Origin: Variovorax gossypii
GTDB taxonomy: Bacteria; Pseudomonadota; Gammaproteobacteria; Burkholderiales; Burkholderiaceae_C
DNA: 64,000 nucleotides
Direction of reading: 5' to 3'
Assembly: GCF_003965815.1 (NCBI RefSeq)
Contig: NZ_RXOE01000002.1
Span: forward strand, 992,001-1,056,000
The notes beneath the pieces were generated by a model, which was not told where the DNA came from, searched no databases, and worked only from the letters and a program-made list of their open reading frames with translations. The position numbers and the translations under genes were made by a program. Shown here one piece after another: positions 38,766-47,600 of the stretch (position 1 is the stretch's first letter; the number at the start of each line of letters is the position of its first letter).

Positions 38766-39683
38766 TTAACCCTCTGTCGAGGCGCTCCATGTTGGTGCGA
38801 TGGCCGATGTCGTGAACTGGTCGGAGGCCCGGCACGCCAGTTCGGCCACGAGCCGGATGGCGTCGGAGTCGGCGGCTTCCAGGTGGCTCACCACGATGCG
38901 CTGGGGCGAGATGAGCGCGTCGCACTCGATGATCTTCACGTCGCCGGTGGCCACGTATTCGTAGCAGGGCGGCAGCGGCACCAGGGCGTTGCCGAAGCCG
39001 GCCTTCACCAGCCGCGCGAGCGCCGAGATCGAGCTCACGCAGTGCACCTTGCCCAGCGGAATGCCAGCCGCGCGGAACAGGTTCTTGAGCGCCTCGTGCG
39101 GCTGCGAGCCGGGGCTCATCGTGAGCACGGGCTGGCGCAGCAGCTGCTCGACGGTCTGCGTGCCCTCGGCGCCCTGCGGCCCGACCCATCCCATGGGCAT
39201 CGGCAGGCAGGGCGTGCTCACGATGCCCGCGCCGGCGATGTGGTCGGTCTGCAGCGCGATGTCGAGCGCGCCCTCGCGCAGGCCGCGATGCAGCGCCAGC
39301 GTGGTCTCGGAGGTCAGCTGCACCTCGATGCCCGGATAGGTGGAGCGCAGGTTGGTGAGAAAGCCCAGCAGCCAGGTGTGGACCACGGTCTCGATGGCGC
39401 CGATGCGCACCAGCCCGAGGATGTCGCCGCGCGGGCGGCCGAGCGAGACGATCTCGCGGCGCAGCTCGAGCAGCCGTTCGCCGTAGTCCATCAGCCGCAC
39501 GCCGACGGGCGTGAGCCGCAGCTCGCGCGCGTCGCGTTCGAACAGGCGCGCGCCGATGTCTTCTTCGAGGGAGGCGACGCGGTTGGACACCGCCGCCTGC
39601 GTGATGTGGAGCCGGTCGCTCGCGGCGCGGAAGCTGCCCAGTCGCGCGGCCCAGAGAAAGGCTTCTACAAATCTTGTGTTCAT
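38766..39683 (-). CDS. LysR-family regulator of the amidase operon
   Basis: 305-residue LysR regulator. The HTH is at about 1-60 (FVEAFLWAARLGSFRAASDRLHITQAAVSNRVASLEEDIGARLFERDARELRLTPVG). The effector domain contains VRIGAIETVVHTWLLGFLTNLRSTYPGIEVQL and LARLVKAGFGNALVPLPPCYEY. The ATG at 39683 (MNTRFVEAF) is the family start; ten upstream codons are excluded. It lies upstream of the catabolic-looking operon in the same direction, so it is probably the operon's regulator, though not in the divergent layout. Confidence 0.86.
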   Translation of the reverse strand: MNTRFVEAFLWAARLGSFRAASDRLHITQAAVSNRVASLEEDIGARLFERDARELRLTPVGVRLMDYGERLLELRREIVSLGRPRGDILGLVRIGAIETVVHTWLLGFLTNLRSTYPGIEVQLTSETTLALHRGLREGALDIALQTDHIAGAGIVSTPCLPMPMGWVGPQGAEGTQTVEQLLRQPVLTMSPGSQPHEALKNLFRAAGIPLGKVHCVSSISALARLVKAGFGNALVPLPPCYEYVATGDVKIIECDALISPQRIVVSHLEAADSDAIRLVAELACRASDQFTTSAIAPTWSASTEG

Positions 39684-39737
39684 GAGGGCACCTGCGGGCC
39701 ATTCTGCCCGCATCGCGCCTGCATGAGAACTTGCTTC

Positions 39738-40886
39738 CTACCGGTGCCGCCGCGCGGGTGCCGGCGAGGCGGGGAGGGTGATGTCGTCCATCATGCGCGC
39801 GGCAGCCGCCGACGAATTGCTCGCGAGCATCACCGCGGCCTGCTGCTTCGCCGGGTCGAAGACCAGCAGCGCGCGGTAGCCGCCGGTCTGGCCCGTGTGG
39901 AAATAGCTCCGGTGGCCGGCGGCGCCGCGCATGCGGATGGCGTAGCCCACTTCATAGGTGCCGTCATGGCCGAGCGGGGTGAGCGCGCGTTCGGCCGCGG
40001 CACCCAGCGGACCGTTGCGGCCGGCCATGAGCGCGCGTGCGAACACCAGCAGGTCGGCCGCCGTCGAGCGCAAGGCGCCCGCGCCCGCGAGCGCGTCGAA
40101 GTCCCAGGGCGTGCGCGGCGCGTCGTGCTCGTAGCCGGGTGCGAGCCTGCCTGCTTCGCCGTCGAGGTGCTGCAGCGTGTCCTTCATGCCCAGCGGCACG
40201 GCGATGTTCTCCTGCACCAGCAGGTCCCACGGCTTGCCGTAGCGGTCGGCAAGCAGCTGGCCGAGCAGGCCCAGGCCCAGGCTGCTGTAGGGCCCCCTGC
40301 AGGGCGGCGCGTGTTCGAGCCTGAGCGTCGAGAGACCCGCGAGCAGCTGCGGCCGGTCGGGCCGCGCGAAGGGCTGGCTGCTGGCCAGGCCCGGTGCGTC
40401 CGGCAGCATTCCCGGCAGGCAGGCGGTGTGGGTGACGAGCTGCCGCAGCGTGATGGCCGCGACCTGCGGCGGCATCGTGGTCTGGCCGGCCAGCAGCTTG
40501 CCCAGCGTGTCGTCGAGCGAGAGATCGCCGCGCTCCACCGCCTGCGCGAGCAGCACGCCGGTGAACACCTTGCTGATCGAGCCGATCTCGAAGAGCGGCT
40601 GCGCATCGGCCTGCGTTGTCTCGACGATCCGGCCCGGTTGCCCGACGCCGTTGCGTTGCATCGCGAACTGCGTGCGGTTTTCGCGCGAGATGCCGACCAC
40701 GATGCTGCCCGGCGCGCCGTTCATCACCCGCGACACGATGGCGGCCGGCGCGGTGGCGAAGCCGATGGGTTCGGCGTGGGCGTGGGTGAAGGCGGAGATC
40801 GCCGCGATGCAGCAGCCTGCGAGCAGGCGGCGCAACCGATGCGGTCGATGAGAGGCGTGCGAGAGGAAAGTGAAGTGAAGAATCAT
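39738..40886 (-). CDS. Serine hydrolase, class C beta-lactamase-like
   Basis: 382-residue exported protein with a signal peptide ending near AHA-EP (residues 20-38). The serine-beta-lactamase/DD-peptidase fold is indicated by S103-I-S-K106 (SxxK), Y200-S-S-L-G in the place of YxN, and HTGQTGGY in the place of KTG. This set is that of AmpC-like esterases and DD-carboxypeptidases, not a demonstrated antibiotic resistance enzyme. The ATG at 40886 (MILHFTFLSH) was chosen for the signal peptide. It is flanked by unrelated genes and may act on cell-wall peptides or esters in the periplasm. Confidence 0.82.
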   Translation of the reverse strand: MILHFTFLSHASHRPHRLRRLLAGCCIAAISAFTHAHAEPIGFATAPAAIVSRVMNGAPGSIVVGISRENRTQFAMQRNGVGQPGRIVETTQADAQPLFEIGSISKVFTGVLLAQAVERGDLSLDDTLGKLLAGQTTMPPQVAAITLRQLVTHTACLPGMLPDAPGLASSQPFARPDRPQLLAGLSTLRLEHAPPCRGPYSSLGLGLLGQLLADRYGKPWDLLVQENIAVPLGMKDTLQHLDGEAGRLAPGYEHDAPRTPWDFDALAGAGALRSTAADLLVFARALMAGRNGPLGAAAERALTPLGHDGTYEVGYAIRMRGAAGHRSYFHTGQTGGYRALLVFDPAKQQAAVMLASNSSAAAARMMDDITLPASPAPARRHR

Positions 40887-41018
40887 CCGGTCGGCTCCTT
40901 GCGTTGTGGAGTGCAAAGGCCGCGAATGATCCGGGGGCGCTCGCCATGGCGGCAAGCGCGGCGGCGGCGCGCCACGTCACGGCCGTAACGACCGTCACGC
41001 GACGCCGGCCGCCGGTGC

Positions 41019-41387
41019 TTATTCGCCGGTGTCGTAGAAGAACTCTTCCTTCACGATCTTTCCGTCCTTCGTGGTGTAGAGCGCCATTTCTTCCATGGTG
41101 AAGCGGTGGCCGGTGGCCTTCATCGTCACGTCGAAGCGGAAGCCGACGATGAAGCGATCACCGTGCGGCCAGGGGCCCGCGACCTGCATCGAATGCACTT
41201 CGTGGTTGGCGACCCACCACTCGCCCTTGGCCCTGATCGCCGCCAGGCCCACAGCCTCGCGTGCCTGCCCGGGAGGGGCGCTGGCCTCGACGCTCACCGC
41301 GTCGGCCGTGTAGAGCGACTCGCATTCATCGAACTTTCCTTCTTTGCACAGCGCGACGAGCTTGTTTGCGATTGCCAGCGTGGTCAT
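41019..41387 (-). CDS. NTF2-like (SnoaL-type) protein
   Basis: 122-residue protein with the NTF2-like cone fold: ANKLVALCKEGKFDECESLYTADAVSVEAS, GLAAIRAKGEWWVANHEVHSMQVAGP, FIVGFRFDVTMKATGHRFTMEEMALYTTKDGKIVKEEFFY. The last segment matches a subgroup annotated only as nuclear transport factor 2 family or SnoaL-like. No catalytic residues can be assigned. It is a single gene with a good family start at the ATG at 41387. Confidence 0.8.
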   Translation of the reverse strand: MTTLAIANKLVALCKEGKFDECESLYTADAVSVEASAPPGQAREAVGLAAIRAKGEWWVANHEVHSMQVAGPWPHGDRFIVGFRFDVTMKATGHRFTMEEMALYTTKDGKIVKEEFFYDTGE

Positions 41388-41473
41388 GGGTTGTCTCCTG
41401 ACGAGAAAAGGGTGGAAGGGAGGGGGACGAAGGGGAACGGAGGGGAGGGCAGTTTAGGCCGGAAGGCGTTGTT

Positions 41474-42004
41474 TCAGGCGACGCTCAGCACTTCCCGCAT
41501 CGCGGTCAGCCGCGACTGGTTCTGGTCGGCGTAGGGCCAGTCGGGGTAGCGCGTGCGGGCGCGCTCGTTCAGCGCGAACTGGCAGGCGATCGCGGCCAAT
41601 GCTTCGTCGCGCACGTCCGCGTCGATCTCGCCCGCGATCTTGAGCTGACCGAAGGCCGTCGCAACGCGCGCGCGGCATTCTGACTGCAGGTAGGTCTCGT
41701 GCATGTCGTCTTCGGCGAGCCACTTCTCGCGCACGTCGGCATCGGCGCGATGCATGGAGGCGGGCACGCCGAAGTCCCAGTCGGCGAGCATCTCCTGCAG
41801 GAACCCGGCGACCTTGCCGTTGCCGCCTTCGTCGCGATACCAGTCTTCCAGCGCCGCGAGCGTGTCGCTGCCGTCGTCGTTGCCGAAGGGGCTGAAGTCG
41901 TCGCCGACGTCGTAGTAGAAGTCGTCGCCGGCAAGCTGCACGAAGCGCGGGTGGCTGGTCTCGCGCGCGAGGCCTTCCTCGGGGTCGTCGAAATGAAGGG
42001 GCAT
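41474..42004 (-). CDS. Uncharacterised acidic protein, YfeS-like motif
   Basis: 176-residue acidic cytosolic protein. The N-terminal SHPRFVQLAGDDFYYDVGDDFSPFGNDDGSDTLAALEDWYRDEG resembles the motif of E. coli YfeS-type proteins as I remember it; this is an unverified likeness. The rest is helical, with QSECRARVATAFGQLKIAGEIDADVRDEALAAIACQFALNERARTRYPDW. No domain with a known reaction is visible. It sits one base before the NIPSNAP gene stop on the same strand, so the two are probably co-transcribed. Confidence 0.6.
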   Translation of the reverse strand: MPLHFDDPEEGLARETSHPRFVQLAGDDFYYDVGDDFSPFGNDDGSDTLAALEDWYRDEGGNGKVAGFLQEMLADWDFGVPASMHRADADVREKWLAEDDMHETYLQSECRARVATAFGQLKIAGEIDADVRDEALAAIACQFALNERARTRYPDWPYADQNQSRLTAMREVLSVA

Positions 42005-42005
42005 C

Positions 42006-42365
42006 TCAGGTGGCTCCTGGTTCGTCGGTGGGGTTCAGGGAACGCATGCTGGCGATGGTCTCGTCCGAAACCCACAGCAGCGTGTTGAGGTAAGTCTCGA
42101 TGCGGTCGACCAGCGCGCCGCGCGGGCCTTCGCGCCACTCGGCCGATCCGTAGAAGGCGGACTGCTCCGCATCCAGCGCCTGCCGGTCCGCATACGCGCG
42201 CACGAGGTGGTAACTCTCTTCCTCGTGGTCCGACCGGCCGTAGGTGACCACGTCCATGCCCTTGCTGCGCAGCATCGGCACGGCGCGCGTGTGCATCGCC
42301 TCGTGGAATGCGGCGAGCGTGCCGGGCTTGAGCCTGTAGGTGCGGATCTCGATCAGCCGGGTCAT
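42006..42365 (-). CDS. NIPSNAP family protein
   Basis: 119-residue dimeric alpha-beta barrel protein: LIEIRTYRLKPGTLAAFHEAMHTRAVPMLRSKGMDVVTYGRS, EESYHLVRAYADRQALDAEQSAFYGSAEWREGPRGALVDRIETYLNTLLWVS. The IEIRTYRLKPG opening is the NIPSNAP signature. Members bind small ligands or act in stress and degradation pathways, and no single reaction is known. The ATG at 42365 avoids a long low-complexity extension. The stop lies one base upstream of the YfeS-like start. Confidence 0.82.
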   Translation of the reverse strand: MTRLIEIRTYRLKPGTLAAFHEAMHTRAVPMLRSKGMDVVTYGRSDHEEESYHLVRAYADRQALDAEQSAFYGSAEWREGPRGALVDRIETYLNTLLWVSDETIASMRSLNPTDEPGAT

Positions 42366-42408
42366 GGCAAGGCCTCCTTCGGGTCGATGGTTCCGGGCGT
42401 GCGCGTGG

Positions 42409-42792
42409 TCAGCCGGACTTGCCGGCAAGCACCCACCCCAGCGAGAAGACATAGCGGCTGCCGCCCACCACCCGCGTCACGCTGTGCTCGCAGGCATCGG
42501 GGCGGAACAGCTTGATGCGCCGCGTCGCGAAGATCGGATCGGCGCACACGAACTCGCCGCCCGAACGCGGCGACTTCAGCACGATGTTGAGCCGGTAGTG
42601 CCGCCCGATCTGCACCGGGTCGGTATGCGGCGGAATCTCCGAACCCTCGGGGTAGCGGATGAGATAGCTGTCGAACGGCAGCGGCCACCGCGCCGTGAGC
42701 AGCAGCATCTTGTCGTAGCCCGTGCCCTGGCGGCCGCGCTGCCAGCGGAAGGCCTGCGAGAGGTAGGCGCGAAGAGCGGCGGCGAAGCTCAC
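42409..42792 (-). CDS. 2-oxoglutarate/Fe(II)-dependent oxygenase-like protein
   Basis: 127-residue protein with the double-stranded beta-helix oxygenase pattern: iron ligands H and D in IPPHTDPV (near 54-61) and a distal His in ACEHSVTRV, followed by a basic residue in SRYVFSLGW that could bind 2-oxoglutarate. It is short for the family; the open frame begins with a GTG at 42792 and no strong Shine-Dalgarno, so the start is uncertain. A methyltransferase gene lies just upstream in the same direction. Substrate unknown, possibly a protein residue. Confidence 0.65.
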   Translation of the reverse strand: MSFAAALRAYLSQAFRWQRGRQGTGYDKMLLLTARWPLPFDSYLIRYPEGSEIPPHTDPVQIGRHYRLNIVLKSPRSGGEFVCADPIFATRRIKLFRPDACEHSVTRVVGGSRYVFSLGWVLAGKSG

Positions 42793-42853
42793 CGGACTAC
42801 CCCTGCGCCTCTCGCCGCCGCGCGAGCCTGCCTGGAACTGCCCGGTGCCGTGC

Positions 42854-43663
42854 TCATGCGGGGTTCTTCTTCAGCGCACGCGTCGCCAGGAAGGTCGGCA
42901 TGAAGCGATCGACGAGGAAGCGCGGGTTCGGCTGGTCGTCTTCGAGGAAGCCGTCGATGACGAAACCCGCGTCCAGCTGTCCGCCGATCAGGTCGGTCAA
43001 CGAGTGGCCGAACACCAGGGCCTCGCCGCCCTGGCGCTTGCGTTCGAGCGCTTCCGCCGGGAGATCCTTCATGTCCGAATACGGCAGCTTGTAGGTTGGT
43101 CGCAGCAGCCCTTGCCCGGCAAGGGCCGGATCGCGGTCGCCGATGAAAACCACCGGGTTGTAGAAGCTCGCGAGCAGCGCGCCGCCGGCCTTCAGCACGC
43201 GATGGCATTCGCGCCAGACCGGGCGCACGTCGGGCACGTAGAGGTTGGAGATGGGGTGGAAGACGATGTCGAAGTGCCCATCGGCGAAGGCGCCGAGGTC
43301 GCGCATGTCGCCCTGTACCGTTTCGAGCTCGAGGCGGTCGCGCTCGGCGACGCGGCGGTCCTGCCGCAGCTGCTCGTCGGACAGGTCGAACACCGTGACC
43401 TGTGCGCCGGCAGCCGCGAGCACCGGTGCCTGCTGGCCGCCGGCCGAGGCGAGGCAGAGGATGCGCAGGCCCCGCACGTCGCCCAGCCAGTGCGCGGGCA
43501 GGGGGCGCGGCGTGAGGTGTACGCGCCAGTCTCCCTGGCGGGCGGCGGCGATCAGCTCGCTGCTCACGGGGCGCGACCATTCGCGCTCTTCGGCGGCCTG
43601 GCGGTCCCAGGCGGCGCGGTTGTGGGAAAGAAAGTCGACGGGATTGCTGCTGGATTCGCTCAT
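42854..43663 (-). CDS. Class I SAM-dependent methyltransferase
   Basis: 269-residue methyltransferase. Motif I is LRILCLASAGGQQAPVLAAAG, strand 2 ends in VTVFDLSDEQL, then VQGDMRDLGAF and FDIVFHPISNLYVPDVRPVWRECHRVLKAGG. The C-terminal half (GGEALVFGHSLTDLIGGQLDAGFVIDGFLEDD) defines a conserved subfamily of small-molecule methyltransferases of unknown acceptor. The ATG at 43663 (MSESSSNPVDF) is the family start. It is immediately upstream of the oxygenase-like gene. Confidence 0.83.
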   Translation of the reverse strand: MSESSSNPVDFLSHNRAAWDRQAAEEREWSRPVSSELIAAARQGDWRVHLTPRPLPAHWLGDVRGLRILCLASAGGQQAPVLAAAGAQVTVFDLSDEQLRQDRRVAERDRLELETVQGDMRDLGAFADGHFDIVFHPISNLYVPDVRPVWRECHRVLKAGGALLASFYNPVVFIGDRDPALAGQGLLRPTYKLPYSDMKDLPAEALERKRQGGEALVFGHSLTDLIGGQLDAGFVIDGFLEDDQPNPRFLVDRFMPTFLATRALKKNPA

Positions 43664-43741
43664 GTGTCTGGTGGCTCGATCAGGGCCCACATGTTGCCGC
43701 AGACGCCGCGAGGACGCTGGCCCTCGCGGGATCGGTGCCGC

Positions 43742-44479
43742 TCAGCAGAAGACGATCGCCGTCCTGTGCTCGATGCTCAGCCGCGCCGATTCGTACAGCA
43801 GCAGCCAGGACACGTATTCGCGGTACAGGCCGTTGTCGTCGTCGATGAGCGCGTCGATGCGTTCGGCTTCCTCGTCGGAGAGCTTGCCGTTCTCGAGGCG
43901 GATGCCCAGGGCGGGGGCCACGAACACGAGTTCGTCGAGCAGGCGGTAGGACGAGCCGAGCATGCCGCCAGGCAGGCCACCGGCTGGCTCTTCCAGCTCG
44001 TCCTCGTCCCGGTCGTCGTCCTCGTCATTGCCGTCTTCCTCCTCGTCTTCCCCGTCCTCCCCGTCCTCCTCGCCGCCGCATTCCTCGTCGAACAGCACCT
44101 CGTCGAAATCGACTGGAACGTAGAAGCCTTCCGCATCCGAATGGCACAGCAGGTGGCTTTCGGAGCCGTCGAGCAGCGACTGGATCTTCGGATCGGCAGT
44201 TGGATCGACGTCGTCGGCCAGCGGCGTGGCCACCCAGTCGGGCGACAGCACGCGGTGCGCGTACGCGCGGCGCAGGTAGTGGATGAAGGAGTACGGAAAA
44301 CCGTCGATCGACGCGCGCGAATCGAGTTCGAGCGGTCCGCGCGGCTCGGTGTGCGGGGGAAGCCCCGCGGCGGCCAGCACGCGGTTGACTTCGGCCAGTT
44401 CCTCCTCGAAGCCCTCGGCGCTCTCGGGATCGTCCTCGAGCAGTTCGGCGAGCATGCCGACGCAGACAGCCAGGCCCAT
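43742..44479 (-). CDS. Conserved protein with an acidic Asp/Glu insert, unknown
   Basis: 245-residue protein. The N-terminus VCVGMLAELLEDDPESAEGFEEELAEVNRVLAAAGLPPHTEP and a core HLLCHSDAEGFYVPVDF suggest a compact domain that is present in other bacteria without a known function. Residues 131-164 are nearly all Asp, Glu and Gly, and the C-terminal part (GMLGSSYRLLDELVFVAPALGI to LYESARLSIEHRTAIVFC) is a regular helical domain. The insert looks like a flexible acidic loop. It is upstream of the methyltransferase gene on the same strand, with 78 bases between. Confidence 0.6.
   Translation of the reverse strand: MGLAVCVGMLAELLEDDPESAEGFEEELAEVNRVLAAAGLPPHTEPRGPLELDSRASIDGFPYSFIHYLRRAYAHRVLSPDWVATPLADDVDPTADPKIQSLLDGSESHLLCHSDAEGFYVPVDFDEVLFDEECGGEEDGEDGEDEEEDGNDEDDDRDEDELEEPAGGLPGGMLGSSYRLLDELVFVAPALGIRLENGKLSDEEAERIDALIDDDNGLYREYVSWLLLYESARLSIEHRTAIVFC
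43988..44089. repeat. Low-complexity GAG/GAC triplet tract in coding sequence
   Basis: About 100 bases built almost only from Glu and Asp codons (GAG, GAA, GAC, GAT) with interspersed Gly, coding for residues 131-164 of the acidic protein at 43742. Such tracts are prone to length change by replication slippage, so the insert length may vary between strains. Confidence 0.7.
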
Positions 44480-44525
44480 GGTGTTTTCCTCCAGGTTGTG
44501 GGTTCGCCGCGATGGTGAAGGCGGC

Positions 44526-44563
44526 CGGTGAAGGAGCGATGACCGATAGCCGCTCCTTCACCG
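44526..44563 (-). terminator. 13-base-stem hairpin downstream of the macroglobulin gene
   Basis: Arms CGGTGAAGGAGCG (44526-44538) and CGCTCCTTCACCG (44551-44563) are exact reverse complements around a 12-base loop. It lies about 40 bases beyond the macroglobulin stop (minus strand), in the position of a transcript end, but no T tract follows on that strand, so it may instead be a stabiliser of the 3' end. A shorter CCGGCAG/CTGCCGG inverted repeat (44567-44600) partly overlaps the stop region. Confidence 0.55.
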
Positions 44564-44601
44564 TTTCCGGCAGGCCTGTCTGCCTGCCTCTGTCTGCCGG
44601 C

Positions 44602-47600
44602 CTACTTGGCCGCTTCCACCTTCACCCGTGCGTTCGGCGCCTCGCCGAACATCTCGGGCGCGTACATCGCCTCGACGCGGCTGGGCGGCAGCGCGAAGTC
44701 GCCGACGTTGTTCAGGCGCACGGTGTATTCCATCTTCACCACGCCCTTGGGCAGGTACTCGTAGTAGCTGCGGAAGGCCTCGAAGCTGCGTTCCTCGAAG
44801 GCCGGCCAGCCGGAGCCGCTCTTCTTCTCGCCCTGGGTGGCGATCTGCGAGTCGCGGCCCAGACCGCCGCCGAGGATGGTGGCGCCGCCCGGGATCGGGT
44901 CGCTGATGACGACCCAGGTCATGTCGGCGCTGGCGTTCACCTCCAGCGTCACGCGCAGCACGTCGCCGCGGGTGTACTTGCCGGCGGTGGCCTGCTCGAC
45001 CGGGGTGATGGTCTTCTTGATGGCGTAGCCGGCCGCGAACGGCGCCTTCAGCTGCACGGCGGCGATCGACTGCAGCGTGAGCCACGGCTTGCCGGTGCCC
45101 TGCTGCGTCACCAGCAGCGTGTCGCGCACCGGTGCGCCCGACGGCGATGCAGCCCAAGGCAGGAACATCGTGTTGTTCTTCAGGTTGCCCGGCGAGGCGG
45201 GCGCGCCGAAGAAGGTGGTCTGGTTGGGCGCACCGGCAGCGTCGCTGGTCTTCACGCGCTCGACCTTGCTCCAGTCGACCTGTGCCTTCACCGCGCCGAG
45301 CGTGGCGGCGGTGACGCCGGCCACCGGCGTGCTCTCGAACACCTTGCTGAACTTCTCCAGCGCCAGTCCGCCCCACAGGTTGGCGGTGGTGGTGTGCCAT
45401 GCGCCGTTCTGCTGGCGGCCGATGAAGCCGTTGGCCAGCTTGCCGATGTCGTCCTTCCAGGCCGGGTCGTCCATCACGCTGAGCAGCAGGCGGGCGGTGT
45501 TGACGTCGCCGTTGGTCATCAGCCACCACCAGTAGTCGTCCTGCTCGGTGCTGAAGATCAGCTTCGTGCCCTGGTACGACAGGCGCGCCTTCAGCACGTT
45601 GTTGGCCTCGTCCAGGCGCTGCTGGCGCTGCGGCACGTCGTTCACGCGCTTCAGGATGTTGAGCCAGTCGATCACCGCGCTGGTGGGCCACTGGTTCGGC
45701 GCGATGGTGATGCTGCCGACCATGCTGCCCTTGGCCTTGCCGTAGCGCGAGAGCGCTTCGAGCGCGGCGAGCTTGCGCACGTCGAGGTCCTTGCGCGGGC
45801 TCCAGAACTCGCGCGTGATGCGGCCTTCGACGAAGGCGATCAGGCCCGACTCCATCGGCGCGCGCACGTCGTCGGCGAGCGCGAAGGCGGGGTTGAGTTG
45901 GGCCGCTTCGTTCGTGGCCGCGAGCAGGTACGAGGTGAGGATGTCGCTGCCGCGATTGGCCTCGCCGTCGCGCGGCGGGAAGTAGTTGGCCAGGCCGTCG
46001 CTGTCCAGGTAGGTGGGCAGCTGGGCCAGCACGCCCTGCCACATCTTCGCGTCGCGCAGGCCGACCGACTTGCTGGTCTTTTGCTCGAGGCAGATGAAGG
46101 GGTAGTTGGCGAACCAGTCGCGCACGCCCGGCAGGCCTTCTGCCAGCTTGGGTTGCAGCGAGAGCTTCAGGCCGCCGCGGCCGGGCAGGGCGTCGGCGGG
46201 CGGTGCCACGTCGAGCGTGAAGGGGCCGTCGACCTGCACCAGCGTGCCCTGCTGCACCGTGAGCGGCACCGAGGGCACGATGCGCTGGCGCACTTTCAGC
46301 GCGTCGCGTGCGCCGCCGATGGTGTCCTTTGCCTCGATCTCCCAGATGATGGCTTCGGCGCGCGTCTGCGCCAGCTGCGCGGGAGCGGTCACGGTCCATG
46401 CCACTTCGCGCGCCTCGCCGGCCGGGATGTCGACCGTCTGCGGCTCCAGCGTTAGCAGGGTGGCGCGCGGCGTGGCCTCGACCTTCATCGGCTTCTGCGT
46501 GGTGTTGCGCAGCGTGACCTGGGCACGGAACTGGTCGTCCTCGCGCACCAGCGGCGGCAGGCCGCTGATGATCTGCAAGTCTTGCGTGGCCTGGATGCTG
46601 GCCTGCCCGGTACCGAACAGGTTGGCACCCGAGTCGGCCACGGCCACGATCTTGAAGGTGGTGAGCGCGTCGTTCAGCGGCACCGTCACCACGGCCTGGC
46701 CGTTGGCGTCGAGCACCACCTTCGGGTTCCACACGAGCAGGGTGTCGAGCAGTTCGCGCGTCTGGCCCTTGCCGCCGCCGCCGCCCGCGGGCACGGCCTT
46801 GCGGCCGTAGTGGCGCCGGCCGACGATTTCCATCTGCGCGGTGGAGGTGCTCACGCCCCAGCTGCGTCGCTGGAGCATCGCGTTCAGCAGGTTCCAGCTG
46901 TCGTTGGGCATCAGCTCGAGCAGGGCCTGGTCGACCGCTGCCAGCGCCACTTCGGCGCCGGCGGCCGGCTTGCCGTCGGGCAGCTTGGCGCTGATGGTGA
47001 CCTGCGCCTTGCTGCGAATGGGGTAGCTGGGCTTGTCGCTGGTGACGGTCACGTCGAGCTGGTGGGCGCGCGTGCCGACGCGGATCTCGGCCATGCCGAG
47101 GCGGTAGGCGGGCTTGCTCAGGTCGACCATGGCGGTCGGCGCCACGTATTCCTTGCCTTCGTACCAGAAGGCCGTCCACCACTCGCGCGGCGACTTGAAG
47201 CCCCAGGTGAAGAAGCTGTACCAGGGCACCTCGCGCAGGCGGCCGCGCAGCGCGAGCACGCTCACGTAGGCGTTCGGGCCCCACTCGGGCTTCACTTCGA
47301 GCGTGACGGTCGGGTCCTTGCCGTCGAGCTTGACCACGTGCGTCTCGATGATGCCCTCGCGCTCCACCGCGACCAGCGCGGTCGCGAAGCGGAAGGGGCT
47401 GCGCACCTGGAACTTGGCGATCTCGCCGGGCTGGTAGCTCTTCTTCTCGGGCAGAACGTCGATGCGGTCGTTGTCCTCGCCGCCGAACCAGAGCTCGCCC
47501 TGCTTCGTCACGTAGACCGAGCTCACGGCGCGGGCGTCGCGGCCTTCGCCGTCGGTGGCGCTGGCGATGAGTTCGACCTCGCCGGCTTCCTTCAGCTCCG

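Noticed and set aside
39738..40886. Antibiotic-resistance beta-lactamase
   Set aside because: The motifs (SISK, YSS, HTG) fit AmpC-like esterases or peptidases; the YxN and KTG motifs typical of true class C enzymes are altered, so no resistance call is made.
37755..40988. Plus-strand 1077-codon open frame
   Set aside because: It runs antisense to five convincing minus-strand genes. High G+C favours long antisense frames; composition is low-complexity.
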